Source: Clostridia bacterium
Lineage (GTDB): Bacteria; Bacillota; Clostridia; Christensenellales; SZUA-584
Assembly (NCBI GenBank): GCA_018648645.1
Contig: JABGQS010000002.1
Coordinates: 1 to 64,000 of the forward strand
Length of the DNA stretch: 64,000 bases
Direction: 5' to 3'
Position 1 is the stretch's first letter. The number at the start of each line of letters is the position of its first letter. The position numbers and the translations under genes were made by a program. Positions 34,241-42,891 of the stretch are shown here, in pieces. The notes under the pieces are model-generated. The model was not told the origin of the DNA, did not search any database, and saw only the letters and a program-made list of their open reading frames with translations.

Positions 34241-35964
34241 GCCATTTCCTCCAACGAGAGCTGTGACTTAACTATCTCTTTATATGTTGTGCACGTTTTG
34301 AGTAATTCTTTGTGCTTGCCTTGACCGACCACTTTGCCGTCGTCGAGCACTATTATGCGCTCTGCGTTCATGACTGTGCTGACCCGCTGGGCTACTATGA
34401 ACACTGTGGCGTCTTTCATTTCACCTTTCATCGCGCGACGCAGCTTCGCGTCCGTCTTGAAGTCTAGCGCGGAAAAGCTGTCGTCAAATATGTATACCTC
34501 CGGCTTTCGCACCAGCGCACGTGCTATGCAGAGCCGCTGCTTTTGTCCGCCTGAGTAGTTTGTGCCGCCTTGCGCGACTGCCGACTCTATGCCGTCCAGC
34601 AGCTCGTCAACAAATTCGCTCGCCTGCGCCGTTTGCAGAGCTTCGCGAACTTGCTCGTCCGAAGCGTCTTCCTTGCCGTATCGCACGTTCTTTGCGATTG
34701 TGCCGCTCATTAGGTTGATTTTCTGCGGGACGTAACCGATTCTCTCGCGAAGTGCAAGCTGCGGAAAATCTTTAACGTCTACGCCGTCCACGAGAACCTG
34801 ACCTTTGGTGACGTCATAAAACCGCGGAATCAGTTTGACGAGCGTCGATTTGCCCGAGCCCGTTCCGCCGATTATCGCGGTGACTTCGCCCGGCTTTGCG
34901 GTGAGTGAAATACCCTTTATTGCAGGCTCTTGAGCGCCAAAGTAGCTGAAACTGACATCTTTGAACTCGACACAGCCTTTGCACGTCGTTTCGGGGATTA
35001 TGTCCGTTTTATCTACAATGCTGATGTCCATGTCGAGGATTTCGTTGACACGCTCTGCCGAAGCCGAAGCACGCGGCAGCATAACGAAAAGCATGGTGGA
35101 CATGACAATTGCGAACATTACTTGCATCACGTATTGCTGGAACGCCATCAAGTCGCCAACGTTCGTTTGCCCCGCGCCTACGCGCAAACCGCCGAACCAA
35201 ACGACGGCAACCATAGAAACGCTGAACAGCATCATGATGGTCGGCATCAAAACGCCCATCCACCTATATGCCGCGATTGATGTGTTGGTCAAGTCTTTGT
35301 TTGCACCGTCGAAGCGTTTTGTCTCGTATTTGTTTTTGTTGAACGCGCGGATAACGCGAATGCCTGTGAGCCCTTCGCGCAGAACCAGGTTCACTCTGTC
35401 AATTTTCTTTTGGATAGATTTGAACAAAGGCAGCACTCGCAGCGCGATGACCAATATTACAATGACCATTACGCCGATTGCGGCGCCGACCAGCCACGTG
35501 AGCCCGGCGTCTGTGCGCAATGCCATTACAATACCGCCGATTGCCATGATGGGAGCGGCGAGCAGCATGGAGAGTATCATCACAAGCACGTTTTGAATTT
35601 GTGTGACGTCGTTGGTGGAGCGCGTGACCAGCGAGGCTGTGCCGATTTTGTCGAACTCGCGAAGTGAGTAGCTCTCTACCTTAGCGAAAATGTCGCGGCG
35701 CAAGTCTCGCGCAAAACCGACTGCAGTCCGTGTTGCGAAAAGTCGCCCGACTATGGTGCTGACTGTTACGATCAACGTGAAGCCAAGCATAATAAGCCCT
35801 GTTTGTATAATGAGCGCGATGTCTTGACCGACGACTCCTTTGTTGACGATGTCTGCCATCAATGTCGGCAGGTACAGTTGACTTAGCGTTTGAACCGTTG
35901 TTAAAACAACAACTATCAGCGCCTGCCATTTGTATGGTTTTAAAAATCTGAAAAGTTTTCTCAT
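34237..35964 (-). CDS. ABC exporter half-transporter (heterodimer subunit, shorter partner)
   Basis: 575 residues. Six-helix membrane domain and ATPase with Walker A GGTGSGKST, signature NYSGGQKQR and Walker B VYIFDDSFSALD. The Walker B ends in Asp-Asp where the catalytic Glu is expected (IFDDSFS), a typical non-canonical site of heterodimeric exporters such as BmrCD and LmrCD. Ends GTCXXYK-like region then SLEEMA, overlapping the partner start. Begins directly after the TetR gene (28 bases), so all three form one operon. Confidence 0.88.
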   Translation of the reverse strand: MRKLFRFLKPYKWQALIVVVLTTVQTLSQLYLPTLMADIVNKGVVGQDIALIIQTGLIMLGFTLIVTVSTIVGRLFATRTAVGFARDLRRDIFAKVESYSLREFDKIGTASLVTRSTNDVTQIQNVLVMILSMLLAAPIMAIGGIVMALRTDAGLTWLVGAAIGVMVIVILVIALRVLPLFKSIQKKIDRVNLVLREGLTGIRVIRAFNKNKYETKRFDGANKDLTNTSIAAYRWMGVLMPTIMMLFSVSMVAVVWFGGLRVGAGQTNVGDLMAFQQYVMQVMFAIVMSTMLFVMLPRASASAERVNEILDMDISIVDKTDIIPETTCKGCVEFKDVSFSYFGAQEPAIKGISLTAKPGEVTAIIGGTGSGKSTLVKLIPRFYDVTKGQVLVDGVDVKDFPQLALRERIGYVPQKINLMSGTIAKNVRYGKEDASDEQVREALQTAQASEFVDELLDGIESAVAQGGTNYSGGQKQRLCIARALVRKPEVYIFDDSFSALDFKTDAKLRRAMKGEMKDATVFIVAQRVSTVMNAERIIVLDDGKVVGQGKHKELLKTCTTYKEIVKSQLSLEEMA

Positions 35965-35992
35965 ACTGTGTCCTTTCTCTTTCTTTGGTGAT

Positions 35993-36559
35993 TTATCCTT
36001 TTAGCACGGCGATCACTTGGTCGATCATCCATGAGAAATATGCTTTGTCATTCTTGAACCCATCGCTGGAAAAAGTGTCTTTCATAAAAAATCCTGTGAT
36101 GTTCGTAATAAAGAATGTTGTCGCGTTTTTTGGCTGCGCTTTTAGGCGCCCGAGTTTGCTCATTTCCTCGAAGTAGTTGCTAAGCGAACCTTTTGCGCCG
36201 TGCTCGTGCTCACGCACGTGCAGCTTTGACTCGGAGCCGCGCATCTTGTCTTTGAACACCATTTTTAGCATGGGCAGATTTTGCTGATACGTCTTCATCA
36301 TAGTGTTTGCAATATAGGTAAGGTCGGTTTGCAAATCGTATTGTACATCGTTTTGCAGATATTCTTTTAGCTTGTACGGGTGCATACAGGAGTGTACCGT
36401 TTGCTCGAACAGATTGCGCTTGGTCTCAAAATGACGAAACAGTGTAACTTCGCTGATACCTGCGAGCTGCGAAATTTCTTTTGTTGTTGTGCCTGCAAAA
36501 CCATTCTTTTCGAACAGCTCTCTGGCGGCTGCTATTATTTTTTCTTTCGTATTACCCAT
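35993..36559 (-). CDS. TetR-family repressor of the ABC exporter operon
   Basis: 188 residues. Helix-turn-helix GFAGTTTKEISQLAGISEVT with the next segment LFRHFETKRNLFEQT, classic TetR. Start 36559 has GGAG at a good distance; a TTG start at 36571 is less likely. It is the first gene of the operon and has a TGTAAGTA palindrome in its promoter. The ligand domain gives no name. Likely represses the operon until a substrate of the pump binds (family inference). Confidence 0.87.
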   Translation of the reverse strand: MGNTKEKIIAAARELFEKNGFAGTTTKEISQLAGISEVTLFRHFETKRNLFEQTVHSCMHPYKLKEYLQNDVQYDLQTDLTYIANTMMKTYQQNLPMLKMVFKDKMRGSESKLHVREHEHGAKGSLSNYFEEMSKLGRLKAQPKNATTFFITNITGFFMKDTFSSDGFKNDKAYFSWMIDQVIAVLKG

Positions 36560-36580
36560 CACTATCTCCAAATATGTTTA

Positions 36581-36598
36581 TGTAAGTACTTACTTACA
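36581..36598. promoter_or_regulatory. Palindromic operator for TetR repressor
   Basis: TGTAAGTA-CT-TACTTACA is a perfect inverted repeat with a two-base centre, about 20 bases before the TetR start. The TATAAT box at 36598-36603 touches it, so a bound repressor would block the promoter. Confidence 0.7.
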
Positions 36599-36624
36599 TT
36601 ATAGTAAACATAGGGGTCTGTCAA
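36598..36624 (-). promoter_or_regulatory. Promoter of the TetR-ABC exporter operon
   Basis: On the minus strand TTGACA (36624-36619) and TATAAT (36603-36598) with a 15-base spacer, shorter than optimum, so activity may be weak or need correction by bound protein. Confidence 0.5.
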
Positions 36625-36773
36625 CCATTGCAGTCGCTCGTTAATGATTCGTTCATATTTTTGCGCTTGCGACGAATTACTTGCTATCTGCCCCCTTTAT
36701 AATAAGACGATTCAAACCAATAAATATTGCATAATATGTGGGAATAAACTAGAATAGGCAGTGGGGTGGCCAA

Positions 36774-37460
36774 GTGGATTTCTTAATGGATTACATAATG
36801 ATGTATTTCAATATGATCGTGCGAGTTCTGGTGATGATAGTGTTTTATTTAGTTTCGGCCATTGTCAGCGAACGCATACAGCGCGCTTACAACGACTTTG
36901 CTTTGGGGAAAACGCAAAGCGGAGCTGCGGGGTGCGAAGCAGCGAGAAGCATACTGCATAAAAACAATATACTCGATATTGCAGTCCTGCCCAAAACCGG
37001 ATTTTTCTCGGACAGTTATAGCCGTATAGGCAAGCGTATCACCCTAAGCGAGAAAATCTATGGCGGCAGCTCGATTACCGCATCCGCAATTGCGGCGCAG
37101 AAAACTGCACACGCTGTTGTTGTGTCAAAAAAGTTTTCACTCATGTCGTTGCTCATTATGCTAAAACCGATTGCCAGAATTGTAACGCCTATGTACATTC
37201 CGCTGTTGCTTGTCAGCACAATCATTAATATTGTTATTGATAGCGATGTTATGCTCTACGTTTTCATTGCTATACTTGTGCTTCAGGTAATTACGCTGCC
37301 TGTGGTGTTTTATGCAAGCAAAATCGCTTTAAGAGAGCTTAAGGAAACCGATATTCTGAATGAGGAAGAGCGCTATGGTGCAAAAAAGGTTCTGCGCAGT
37401 TTATCTTTTACCCATATTTCCACTATTATAATTACGCTAATTTACGTGATCCGTTTCTAA
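36774..37460 (+). CDS. YugP-like zinc-metallopeptidase-family membrane protein with degraded active site
   Basis: 228 residues with the plan of the YugP family (PF04298): N-terminal helix, cytoplasmic segment, then two or three C-terminal helices (ARIVTPMYIPLLLVSTIINI; MLYVFIAILVLQVITLPVVF). The family catalytic helix normally reads AAHEVGHAIQ; here the matching place is IAAQKTAHAVVVSKK, so HE is QK while the second His survives. GTG at 36774 has a GGGGTGG site 5-10 bases before. Single gene; function likely non-proteolytic. Confidence 0.7.
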   Translation: MDFLMDYIMMYFNMIVRVLVMIVFYLVSAIVSERIQRAYNDFALGKTQSGAAGCEAARSILHKNNILDIAVLPKTGFFSDSYSRIGKRITLSEKIYGGSSITASAIAAQKTAHAVVVSKKFSLMSLLIMLKPIARIVTPMYIPLLLVSTIINIVIDSDVMLYVFIAILVLQVITLPVVFYASKIALRELKETDILNEEERYGAKKVLRSLSFTHISTIIITLIYVIRF

Positions 37461-37527
37461 ATAAGTAAATTATTCTCAATATGTGTGAAAGAAAAACACA
37501 TTGATAGTCTTTTGTAACATTTTCTTA

Positions 37528-37556
37528 TTGTAACTAATGCGTCTTGGCATTATAAT
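37528..37556 (+). promoter_or_regulatory. Promoter of transketolase gene
   Basis: TTGTAA (37528-37533), 17-base spacer, TATAAT (37551-37556), about 85 bases before the start. Confidence 0.6.
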
Positions 37557-37641
37557 GAGTAGTTGGGTGAGTGTTTTCGCGCTGCCCGCAAAAGATGATT
37601 ATATTTATACGGGAGACCGTAATTTTTTTAGGAGGAAGTAT

Positions 37642-39624
37642 ATGAATAAATCAGACAAGTTATCAATCAACACAATTAGGATTTTGTCCGCAGAGGCAAT
37701 CCAAAAAGCAAGCAGCGGGCATCCGGGGCTGCCGCTGGGCGCTGCACCGATGGCGTATACGCTTTGGGCAGAGCACTTGAAGCACAACCCGAAGAACCCA
37801 TCTTGGGCAGACAGAGACAGGTTTGTTCTCTCGGCAGGGCACGGCTCGGCGATGCTGTACTCGCTGATGCACCTGTTTGGCTACGACTGCAGTATCGATG
37901 ATATCAAGAATTTCCGTCAGCTGGGGAGCAAGACGGCGGGACATCCTGAGCACGGGTATATCGACGGGATTGAGACGACAACAGGACCGCTTGGGCAAGG
38001 CATCGCAAACGCAGTTGGGCTGGCTATGGCAGAAGCGCATTTGGCAGCGATGTTCAACAAACCCGGATACGACGTGGTTGACCATTACACATATGTGCTT
38101 TCGGGCGACGGATGTTTGATGGAGGGCGTCGCATCTGAGGCGTGCTCACTTGCCGGAACGCAAAAGCTTGGTAAGCTGATACTGCTGTATGACAGAAACA
38201 AGATTACTATCGAAGGCGAAACGGACTTTGCGTTTGACGAAGACGTTGCAAAGCGTTATGAAGCGTATGGATGGCAGACGATTACTGTGGAGGACGGCAA
38301 CGAAGACACAGCGTCCATCAGCGCCGCGATTGCAAAAGCAAAAGCGGAGACAGGCAAACCGTCTATCATCATTATCAAAACTGATATCGGATATGGTTGT
38401 CCGCCTGTGCAAGGCTGTGCGAGCTGTCACGGCGCGCCGCTTGGCGACGAGAATATCGCGATTATGAAAGAGACGCTCGGCTGGGACTACGAAGGTAAAT
38501 TCTATGTGCCGGACGAAGTGAAGGACGCAGCGAAGACGCGTCAGGAAAGCTACGACAAAACCGAAGCAGAGTGGATTGCGATGTTTGCGGAGTATCGAAG
38601 CAAGCATGCTGACATGGCTGCGCTTTGGGACACGTGCTTTGGCGACGTTGACGAAGCACTCCTGAATGACAAAGCGATGTATGAGTTTGACGGCAAGATG
38701 GCGACACGTAACAGCTCGAACATCGTGCTTAACAGGCTGTCGGTAAAGCTTCCGCAATTGTTTGGCGGAAGTGCAGATCTCGGCCCGGCTAACAAGTCGG
38801 TGCTTAATGATTCGGGATATTTTGCGCCCGACTGCAGAGAAGGCAAGAACATACATTACGGAATACGCGAGTTTGGCATGTCGGCGATTGCAAACGGCAT
38901 GTATCTGCACGGCGGAATTATACCGTACGTTGCGACGTTCTTCGTGTTTACCGATTACTTGAAGAACGCGCTGAGAATGTCTGCGTTGATGGAGCTGCCT
39001 GTTATCTATGTGATGACGCACGACAGCATCGGCGTTGGCGAAGACGGCCCGACACATCAGCCGATTGAGCAGCTTGCGGGACTACGCGCAACACCAAACA
39101 CGTTTGTGTGGCGTCCGGCGGACTCTAAGGAAACGGCAGCGGCGTATCTAAGTGCGCTGAGCGCAAAAGGACCGAGCGTTATTGCACTAAGCAGACAAGA
39201 CTTGCCGCTGTATGACGGCACGGGCGACAAAGCACTAAAGGGCGCGTATGTATTGAAAGACTTTGGCGACAATCCGCAGATTCTCTTCATCGGCACGGGC
39301 AGCGAAGTTGAGCTGTGCATGAACGCGGCAGAGAAGCTGTACGAAGAAGGCGTGAGTGCAAGGGTGGTTTCGATGCCTTGTATGGATGTGTTTGAAATGC
39401 AGTTGGACGCGTACAAGGAAAGCGTGATACCGAGCAGCATAGAGAAGCGCATTGTTGTGGAAGCCGGGTCCTCGTTTGGCTGGGCGAAGTATTATGGTGC
39501 AAAGGGCGATGTTGTGGCAATTGACACGTTTGGCACATCGGCACCGGCGGCAAAGGTTTTTGAGAAGTATGGATTTACGCTTGATAACGTGATGAGCAAA
39601 GCGAAGGCTGTGCTAGCTAAGTAA
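37642..39624 (+). CDS. tkt: Transketolase
   Basis: 660 residues, full length. Transfers two-carbon units between sugar phosphates with ThDP, linking the pentose phosphate pathway with glycolysis. Visible motifs: [18 protein letters not shown], ThDP-binding [15 protein letters not shown] and [12 protein letters not shown], catalytic Glu and pyrimidine region [17 protein letters not shown], and [19 protein letters not shown]. The start at 37642 has AGGAGG; the in-frame region upstream is leader. Monocistronic. Confidence 0.97.
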   Translation: MNKSDKLSINTIRILSAEAIQKASSGHPGLPLGAAPMAYTLWAEHLKHNPKNPSWADRDRFVLSAGHGSAMLYSLMHLFGYDCSIDDIKNFRQLGSKTAGHPEHGYIDGIETTTGPLGQGIANAVGLAMAEAHLAAMFNKPGYDVVDHYTYVLSGDGCLMEGVASEACSLAGTQKLGKLILLYDRNKITIEGETDFAFDEDVAKRYEAYGWQTITVEDGNEDTASISAAIAKAKAETGKPSIIIIKTDIGYGCPPVQGCASCHGAPLGDENIAIMKETLGWDYEGKFYVPDEVKDAAKTRQESYDKTEAEWIAMFAEYRSKHADMAALWDTCFGDVDEALLNDKAMYEFDGKMATRNSSNIVLNRLSVKLPQLFGGSADLGPANKSVLNDSGYFAPDCREGKNIHYGIREFGMSAIANGMYLHGGIIPYVATFFVFTDYLKNALRMSALMELPVIYVMTHDSIGVGEDGPTHQPIEQLAGLRATPNTFVWRPADSKETAAAYLSALSAKGPSVIALSRQDLPLYDGTGDKALKGAYVLKDFGDNPQILFIGTGSEVELCMNAAEKLYEEGVSARVVSMPCMDVFEMQLDAYKESVIPSSIEKRIVVEAGSSFGWAKYYGAKGDVVAIDTFGTSAPAAKVFEKYGFTLDNVMSKAKAVLAK

Positions 39625-39644
39625 GCGAGTATTAAACAAAGTAA

Positions 39645-39679
39645 AAGCAGGAGCGCTATTATCGGCGCTCCTGCTTTTG
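39645..39679. terminator. Terminator after tkt (bidirectional)
   Basis: GCAGGAGCG and CGCTCCTGC arms with an 8-base loop; plus-strand TTTTG and minus-strand TTTTAC tails between convergent genes. Confidence 0.78.
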
Positions 39680-39699
39680 TATGCCCATTTATGTTTGAA

Positions 39700-40443
39700 T
39701 TATAGAAAGCACTCCAGCTCTACCCACGTTCTGTTTTTCTTAGAGCTTTTGCTTGAGACTTCCCGCAGCACTATTCTGCCGTGTTTTCGGACAGAGATTA
39801 CGCTGCCTTGCGATACTTCTTTGCCGGGCTTGCTCTGCAAAACGTGATCGATAAACACAACTTCGCTTTTCACAAGTTCACTCGCTTTTTGTCGCGATAT
39901 GCTTAGCCCTAGCGCAAGAACGCTGTCTAGGCGAAGCGATGCTAACGTCGATTTTCGTATGGTACCGGCGGGATGAGCATAGTCGATGTCCGAAATCGCA
40001 ATGCTGACGCTGACGTGTGCTCTGCCAATGTCGGTTAGGTTGGCAAGTATGTATTCTGATTTGTGACTGAGTACAAAAACGTATGCGCACATGTCACCAA
40101 TGAGTATGTCGCCGATCATACTCCTGTTTTGCCCAAGGGCGAGCAATGCGCCGAGTACGTTGCGATGGGTAAGATATTTTAGCTCTTGCTTATAGAAAAC
40201 TATCTTTAGGGTATAAATTGGGAATTTGTCGTCATCCCAGCTTTGCCTCTCGCCCAAGCGGAACATGCGGCGCTCGGCGTTGTAATGTCCGCCACTTGCG
40301 TCGTGGTCTATACCACTTTTGCTTAGCGCAGCAATAAGTGTTGATTGTTCCAGCGGAGTCAGGAAGTCGGTGTAAATCCGTCTGCCCGATTGCGCTTGTG
40401 CTATTAAATCGGTTGCTCGCGGTAAATAGTCGTTTTGCTTCAT
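39700..40443 (-). CDS. S4-domain RNA-binding protein, YlmH-like
   Basis: About 247 residues. N-terminal YlmH-type region (LTPLEQSTLIAAL; PIYTLKIVFYKQELKYLTHR; NVLGALLALGQNRSMIGDI), then an S4 RNA-binding domain with LGLSISRQKASELVKSEVVF and SKPGKEVSQGSVISVRKHG. In Firmicutes YlmH helps rescue stalled ribosomes or supports cell division gene clusters; here no division genes are adjacent. Start 40443 is chosen by homology (MKQND), with a weak ribosome site; ATG at 40491 is the alternative. Confidence 0.82.
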   Translation of the reverse strand: MKQNDYLPRATDLIAQAQSGRRIYTDFLTPLEQSTLIAALSKSGIDHDASGGHYNAERRMFRLGERQSWDDDKFPIYTLKIVFYKQELKYLTHRNVLGALLALGQNRSMIGDILIGDMCAYVFVLSHKSEYILANLTDIGRAHVSVSIAISDIDYAHPAGTIRKSTLASLRLDSVLALGLSISRQKASELVKSEVVFIDHVLQSKPGKEVSQGSVISVRKHGRIVLREVSSKSSKKNRTWVELECFL

Positions 40444-40512
40444 GAGGTTAATTTTATACCAGCGCATAAAAATACGCAAATAGACTTTCATCTCGATTTA
40501 TACGCTGTAATA

Positions 40513-40541
40513 TTGGCATAGGTATGATAGAATATTATAGT
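40513..40541 (+). promoter_or_regulatory. Promoter for the 4-OT gene
   Basis: TTGGCA (40513-40518), 17-base spacer, TATAGT (40536-40541), 28 bases before the 4-OT start with an AGGAGGAG ribosome site between. Confidence 0.6.
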
Positions 40542-40568
40542 TAGAATTATGTTTTAGGAGGAGAAACT

Positions 40569-40757
40569 ATGCCAAACGTAACAATTTCTATGACACCACA
40601 GGAGAAAGAGAAGAAGGCACAGATGGCGAAGGCTGTAACAGAAGAATTAAGCCGCATCAGTGGTATTGCCAGCGATCACTTTGTGATTATGTTTAACGAG
40701 ATGCCAAGAGAGAGCATTGCTGTGGGCGGGGTGCTGCTGAGCGAGCTTCATAAGTAG
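40569..40757 (+). CDS. 4-oxalocrotonate tautomerase-family enzyme
   Basis: 62 residues, the exact length of 4-OT monomers. After Met removal Pro1 (MPNVTISM) becomes the catalytic base; the conserved ending is HFVIMFNEMPRESIAVGGVL. The hexamer-type fold isomerises unsaturated keto acids, although most small clostridial members have no known physiological substrate. Strong ribosome site AGGAGGAG. Monocistronic, with no aromatic pathway nearby. Confidence 0.9.
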   Translation: MPNVTISMTPQEKEKKAQMAKAVTEELSRISGIASDHFVIMFNEMPRESIAVGGVLLSELHK

Positions 40758-40789
40758 AAAAGCAATTCCGAATGATTTAAGAGCTGCTG

Positions 40790-41575
40790 TTATTTGAGAA
40801 GCGCTTTGATTTTGTCGAGGTTATCAAGAGCTGCCTGCTCGCCGATTTTCAGCATTTCCTCGGCGTATTTGAAGCTGTAGGGCATATAATCATTTAGGCG
40901 CGGCTTTAGCATGATGTCGCTGTATTGCTCGCAAAGCTCGGCATTGACGTTGATGCTGAGTTTGTACGCTGTCATCACGACATCACGGCGCTTTGTGCTC
41001 TGTGTACCGTCTGCCTGTGCAGAGTTTAAGTGGATGCCGACGACCTTTTCTGCGCCCATTTCGCGCACGGTTTGGGTGGGTACGACGCGAAGTATCCCGC
41101 CGTCCACGTATGTTTTACCGTCGATTTTTACCGGCTGAAAAACACCCGGAATCGCGCAGCTTGCCGACAGCGCTTTGCTCACGTTGCCGGTATTAAGACG
41201 CGTTGGCTTGCCCTTCTTTAAATCGACCGCAACCGCGCAAAACGGTTTGTCGAGCTGGTCGAACGTTTTGCCTTCTAGATAGTAATCCGCCATTCTTTCG
41301 AGAATTTGCGCGCTCATGTACGAAACCCACGTCCTAGGAGGAAGCAGATTCTTTTTCCTGATAGTCAGCACATAGTCGTACATATCCCGCCAAGGAACGC
41401 CAAGCGCATAGACCGCGCCCGCCATGGACCCGACCGACGTGCCTGCTATGAAATCGAAATCGATGTTGTTTTGTTGGAACACTTTGATTGCGCCGATGTG
41501 CGCGATGCCGCGTGTGCCGCCGCCGCCAAATGCGATGCCGCTTTTTTTGGTTTTACCGAATCCAAGTATCGCCAT
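40790..41575 (-). CDS. Patatin-like phospholipase, RssA/YlbK type
   Basis: 261 residues. Oxyanion hole and nucleophile: IAFGGGGTRGIAHIGAIK and GTSVGSMAGAVYALG (Ser of GxSxG), and the catalytic Asp in TYVDGGILRVVP. Cytoplasmic serine hydrolase with a Ser-Asp dyad acting on lipids. AGGAG site before the ATG 41575. It ends 32 bases from the end of the convergent 4-OT gene. Confidence 0.9.
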   Translation of the reverse strand: MAILGFGKTKKSGIAFGGGGTRGIAHIGAIKVFQQNNIDFDFIAGTSVGSMAGAVYALGVPWRDMYDYVLTIRKKNLLPPRTWVSYMSAQILERMADYYLEGKTFDQLDKPFCAVAVDLKKGKPTRLNTGNVSKALSASCAIPGVFQPVKIDGKTYVDGGILRVVPTQTVREMGAEKVVGIHLNSAQADGTQSTKRRDVVMTAYKLSINVNAELCEQYSDIMLKPRLNDYMPYSFKYAEEMLKIGEQAALDNLDKIKALLK

Positions 41576-41601
41576 GCTGAAACTCCTAAAATAATAAATC
41601 T

Positions 41602-41871
41602 CTATACTCTGTGCATTGCGTCGAAGATTTCTTCGCGCATGATGCGCACGTCCATGCTCATCTTCTTGCCCTGCGCGCTAAGCGTGTCGCTAAGCTCGTT
41701 AAACGGGGTTTTGCTGCCAGAGAGATCCACCAGCATGATCATCGCGAAATAGTCTTGCAGCACCGTTTGGCTGATGTCGAGTACATTGACTTCGTGCTCT
41801 GCAAGCTGTGCCGTCACACCGGCTATGATACCCGTCTTGTCTTTTCCTGTTACCGTTACAATGGCTTTCAT
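41602..41871 (-). CDS. ACT-domain protein (UPF0237 family)
   Basis: 89 residues, a single ACT domain: KAIVTVTGKDKTGIIAGVTA and EHEVNVLDISQTVLQDYFAM match the small UPF0237 proteins that are ligand-binding regulatory modules, often with amino acids. No second domain. Good site AGGTGGAAG. It lies 26 bases upstream of the patatin gene on the same strand, so the two may be co-transcribed. Confidence 0.92.
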   Translation of the reverse strand: MKAIVTVTGKDKTGIIAGVTAQLAEHEVNVLDISQTVLQDYFAMIMLVDLSGSKTPFNELSDTLSAQGKKMSMDVRIMREEIFDAMHRV

Positions 41872-41936
41872 ATATCTTCCACCTTTATATTCGTTATGCT
41901 GTATTATACATGGTTTTGCAAGATTAATCCAGTATT

Positions 41937-41970
41937 ATGAAAAGGCTGCCGATAGTATCTCGACAGCTTT
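41937..41970 (-). terminator. Terminator for the ANTAR regulator gene
   Basis: AAAGCTGTCGA and TCGGCAGCCTTT arms, then TTTTCAT on the minus strand. Confidence 0.6.
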
Positions 41971-42018
41971 CGTGTTTTGCGATTTAGCCGTATCTTTGGC
42001 ATGAGTTCGGATGCGCTG

Positions 42019-42600
42019 CTAGTTCTGTGAATGCGCCAGCTCAATAATCTTCTGCGAAATGTCTTTCATGGACACTCGCGAGTCCATGCTCATTTTCTGA
42101 ATTCTGCGATATGCTTCGGCTTCGCTAATGCTCTTTGCTTGCATCAGTATGCCTTTGGCTCGATCGATGATTTTGCGCTCTTCCATTCCGCGCTTTAGCT
42201 TCTTGAGCTCTTTGCTGAGCTTTTGCACACGACGTCGGCTTTGTATCACTGTGTCGATAGTGCTGAGAAGCGCGATTCTGTTGATCGGCTTTTGGTGCAG
42301 CGTGATATCGTAGTCTTCAATCTGCCCGATGCAAAGTTTTCTTTGCTCGTTCTTAATGAGCAAAATTACACTGCATATGTTCTCGTCGCCGATGATTGCC
42401 GCTGTCTCGAGTCCTGTCATGTCCGGCATATCATAGTTGATAAGCAATATGTCGGGAGTACCTTGGCGCACTCGTCTCAGCACCTCGCTCGAAGATGTGC
42501 ATATGTCTACAGAATATCCATTACGCTGCAACGCATATTTAATTTTTTGCGCAGCTTGCACATTGTGCAGTGCCACTGTGATTCGAGTGTTTTCTGTCAT
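42019..42600 (-). CDS. ANTAR-domain response regulator
   Basis: 193 residues. Residues 6-120 form a receiver-like domain (TPDILLINYDMPDMTGLETA, with the phospho-accepting-type Asp and the Lys of HQKPINR), then a coiled coil (VQKLSKELKKLKRGMEERKI), then the RNA-binding ANTAR domain from IIDRAKGILMQAKSISEAEA to the end. ANTAR proteins bind paired small RNA hairpins in leaders and prevent termination. No histidine kinase is adjacent. Start 42600 has GGAG at a good distance; TTG 42612 overlaps it. The gene itself has a hairpin with a T tail in its leader. Confidence 0.92.
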   Translation of the reverse strand: MTENTRITVALHNVQAAQKIKYALQRNGYSVDICTSSSEVLRRVRQGTPDILLINYDMPDMTGLETAAIIGDENICSVILLIKNEQRKLCIGQIEDYDITLHQKPINRIALLSTIDTVIQSRRRVQKLSKELKKLKRGMEERKIIDRAKGILMQAKSISEAEAYRRIQKMSMDSRVSMKDISQKIIELAHSQN

Positions 42601-42684
42601 TGCCGGCTCCAACGTCGCAGGTTAAGTTCTTGTTAGCGACCCCTATTGTACTTCATTATATTGCAGTATTGCCTACTCTACAAT

Positions 42685-42728
42685 AAAAAGACGCTTGCCA
42701 AAGGAGAATTCTCTCCAAAACAAACGCC
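42685..42728 (-). terminator. Terminator-like hairpin in leader of ANTAR gene
   Basis: On the minus strand GGCGTTTG and CAAGCGTC form the outer arms with G-U wobble, an inner GGAGA/TCTCC stem sits between, and five T follow. It lies between a possible promoter and the ANTAR ATG, so it may be a leader terminator rather than the end of prs, whose stop is 160 bases away. Either reading is possible. Confidence 0.55.
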
Positions 42729-42752
42729 ATCGTTTCTAATTAGTATATGTAC

Positions 42753-42781
42753 ATTATATCATACAAATTACAGAATGTAAG
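42753..42781 (-). promoter_or_regulatory. Possible promoter of ANTAR regulator gene
   Basis: On the minus strand CTTACA (42781-42776), 17-base spacer, TATAAT (42758-42753). The -35 matches at four of six positions. The transcript would include the hairpin at 42685-42728. Confidence 0.5.
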
Positions 42782-42891
42782 TGTCTTTTGCAACAATTCA
42801 ATCTATATCATTCATAATTCGGTTTATTATAGGCATATATGCTTAATTTCTAGCTAAATACGAATAATCCGTAATTCGCTCTTGCAAAATT

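Noticed and set aside
33420-34271. 283-codon open frame antisense to the ABC exporter
   Set aside because: Ser/Thr/Ile-rich shadow of a well-conserved ABC gene; no ribosome site or motif.
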